Source: Leclercia sp. AS011
Lineage (GTDB): Bacteria; Pseudomonadota; Gammaproteobacteria; Enterobacterales; Enterobacteriaceae
Assembly (NCBI RefSeq): GCF_037152535.1
Contig: NZ_JBBCMA010000001.1
Coordinates: 1-64,000, forward strand
Direction of reading: 5' to 3'
Length of the DNA: 64,000 nt
Both the position numbers and the translations under genes were made by a program. Positions 62,649 to 64,000 of this stretch are shown here, one piece after another; the first letter of the stretch is position 1; each line of letters begins with the position of its first letter. The notes beneath the pieces are model-generated. The model searched no databases and had not been told where the DNA came from. It worked only from the letters and a program-made list of their open reading frames with translations.

Positions 62649-63425
62649 ATGCCAGAAACCAAAAACGAATTAGAAACCCTGCTGGAGAAAGCGGCCACCG
62701 AGCCCGCCCACCGTCCGGCATTTTTCCGCACCCTGCTGGAGTCCACCGTCTGGGTGCCCGGCACCGCTGCGGAAGGTGAGCAGGTTGTTGAGGACAGTGC
62801 GCTGGATCTGCTGCACTGGGAAAAGGATGACGGTACCTCGGTGATCCCGTTCTTCTCCTCGCTGGAAGCCTTACAGGAAGCGGTGGAAGATGAGCAGGCG
62901 TTCGTGGTGATGCCGGTGCGCACCCTGTTTGAGATGACGCTGGGCGAAACCCTGTTTCTGAACGCCAAACTGCCGACCGGAAAAGAGTTCACCCCGCGCG
63001 AAATCAGCCATCTGATTGGCGAGGAGGGGAACCCGCTCAGCACCCAGGAGGTGCTGGAGGGCGGTGAGTCGCTGCTGCTGTCGGAAGTGGCTGAGCCACC
63101 GGCGCAGATGATCGACTCCCTGACCACGCTTTTCCAGACCATCAAACCGGTGAAACGGGCGTTTCTCTGCTCGATCAAAGAGCAGGCTGACGAACAGCCG
63201 GTACTGCTGATTGGCATTGAGGCGGATGGTGAGATCGACGACATCATTCAGGCCGCGGGCAGCGTGGCGACCGACACCCTGCCGGGTGACGAGCCGATTG
63301 ATATCTGCCGGGTTGTGAAAGGTGAGAAGGGCATCAGCCACTTTATCACCGAACACATCACGCCGTTCTATGAGCGTCGCTGGGGTGGCTTCCTGCGCGA
63401 TTTCAAAAATAACCGTATTATCTGA
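62649..63425 (+). CDS. sseB: enhanced serine sensitivity protein SseB
   Basis: Cytoplasmic protein of 258 residues, equal to E. coli SseB; named for a serine-sensitivity effect, molecular role unknown. It has an SseB N-terminal domain (about 10-125) and C-terminal domain (about 135-250) and no transmembrane part. In E. coli sseA follows; here a minus-strand gene follows instead. Confidence 0.95.
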   Translation: MPETKNELETLLEKAATEPAHRPAFFRTLLESTVWVPGTAAEGEQVVEDSALDLLHWEKDDGTSVIPFFSSLEALQEAVEDEQAFVVMPVRTLFEMTLGETLFLNAKLPTGKEFTPREISHLIGEEGNPLSTQEVLEGGESLLLSEVAEPPAQMIDSLTTLFQTIKPVKRAFLCSIKEQADEQPVLLIGIEADGEIDDIIQAAGSVATDTLPGDEPIDICRVVKGEKGISHFITEHITPFYERRWGGFLRDFKNNRII

Positions 63426-63444
63426 GCCCTTGCGGGGTGAGCAT

Positions 63445-64000
63445 TCACCCCGTTGCTTCCAGCAGCAGCAAATCCATCAGCAGCACCAGATTCGACTCAA
63501 ACGACGTCACCCCTGCGGCCTCGGCAGCGAAATGCACCGCTTCGTCGTACAGGGCAAAATGCAGATCCGCCATCCCTGCCAGGCTATTCGCCGACGCCCG
63601 GGTAAAGGCCACCACCGTCATTCCCACATTTTGCGCGATCCGCGCCTTATCCAGCACCTGCTCCGTTTCCCCGCTGCGCGAGACCGCGATGAACACCTGA
63701 TAGCGCGAGGCGTTGCTGAGAAAGATGTTGCGGCTGTCCCCGGGGCCGGAGATAAAGGCCGTCTTGCCCAGCACCTGTAGCTTCTTGGTGAGGTACTCGG
63801 CGAACAGATAGGAGAAGCCCGCGCCGTAGAGGAAGAAGCTCTCCTTGTCGCGCAGCAGTTCGGCAAACCGGCGGCGTTTCTCCGCCGTGGCCCACTGAAA
63901 AGTCTGCTGATAATTGGCAATAAACTGATTAAACAGCGCGGGTAATTCATCGGGCTGCCGGGTTTCGGCGGCGATATGCGGGGTATCGCTCAACAGCTGC
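63445..64000 (-). CDS. SIS-domain regulator (RpiR type), C-terminal part; 5' end outside window
   Basis: The frame is open to the window edge, so the N-terminal part is missing. The visible 185 or so residues are an SIS sugar-phosphate domain: FFLYGAGFSYLFAEYLTKKL, ISGPGDSRNIF and AVSRSGETEQVLDKARIAQ, where SRSGET is the typical SIS sugar-phosphate motif. Best fits an RpiR-family repressor with its helix-turn-helix upstream, but a free-standing SIS protein is possible. I see no sseA in the remaining sequence. Confidence 0.75.
   Translation of the reverse strand, partial: QLLSDTPHIAAETRQPDELPALFNQFIANYQQTFQWATAEKRRRFAELLRDKESFFLYGAGFSYLFAEYLTKKLQVLGKTAFISGPGDSRNIFLSNASRYQVFIAVSRSGETEQVLDKARIAQNVGMTVVAFTRASANSLAGMADLHFALYDEAVHFAAEAAGVTSFESNLVLLMDLLLLEATG

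Overview
The window is one continuous stretch of a chromosome from the family Enterobacteriaceae. Almost every gene has a recognisable Escherichia coli counterpart of near-identical length, and the gene order follows the E. coli segment running from the rrnG ribosomal operon to sseB, read in the opposite orientation. Details not matching E. coli (a DUF4385 gene next to 5S rRNA, murQP beside yfhH, a rearranged yph locus, zevAB-like genes, an RpiR-type gene after sseB) point to a relative such as Enterobacter, Lelliottia, Leclercia or Klebsiella. The species cannot be fixed from the sequence alone.

Layout. 1-200: 3' end of 5S rRNA, rrn terminator and a REP fragment. 200-7900: DUF4385 gene, kgtP, yfiM, pssA, then the minus-strand trxC-tapT-patZ group. 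8000-14500: yfiF, ung, grcA, srmB, trmN6, nadB. 14500-24300: rpoE-rseA-rseB-rseC envelope-stress operon, lepA-lepB, rnc-era-recO, pdxJ-acpS. 24300-30500: yfhL, the divergent yfhH / murQ-murP pair, pgpC, tadA, mltF. 30500-39200: purL, the small RNA glmY with its sigma-54 promoter, and glrK-qseG-glrR-glnB. 39200-50700: hmp, glyA, and a rearranged yph sugar locus (yphA, yphH, yphG, an MFS sugar porter, yphB) followed by hcaT. 50700-55500: csiE, a ZevAB-like metal-uptake pair, suhB, trmJ. 55600-61200: the complete isc iron-sulfur operon iscR-S-U-A-hscB-hscA-fdx-iscX. 61200-64000: pepB, sseB and the C-terminal part of an SIS-domain (RpiR-type) regulator cut by the window edge.

Most of the content is housekeeping: translation and tRNA modification (lepA, trmN6, tapT, trmJ, tadA, era, rnc), cofactor and nucleotide synthesis (nadB, pdxJ, acpS, purL, glyA, isc), DNA repair (ung, recO), envelope stress (rpoE/rse), lipid synthesis (pssA, pgpC) and nitrogen/amino-sugar control (glnB, glmY, glrKR). 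Several regulatory sites can be read directly: a NadR box at nadB, paired FNR boxes at grcA, a sigma-E promoter at rpoE, the rncO hairpin, a PurR box at purL, three GlrR sites with overlapping sigma-54 and sigma-70 promoters at glmY, an NsrR box at hmp and two IscR boxes at iscR.

The least explained parts are the variable islands: (i) yfhH-murQ-murP with paired GAAT-N5-ATTC palindromes around the promoter; (ii) the yph locus, where an MFS sugar porter sits where E. coli has an ABC transporter and a dehydrogenase, with a 21-bp palindrome at its divergent promoter; (iii) the ZevAB-like pair; (iv) a long antisense overlap of tadA and mltF. No phage, insertion sequence, CRISPR array or toxin-antitoxin module was found.
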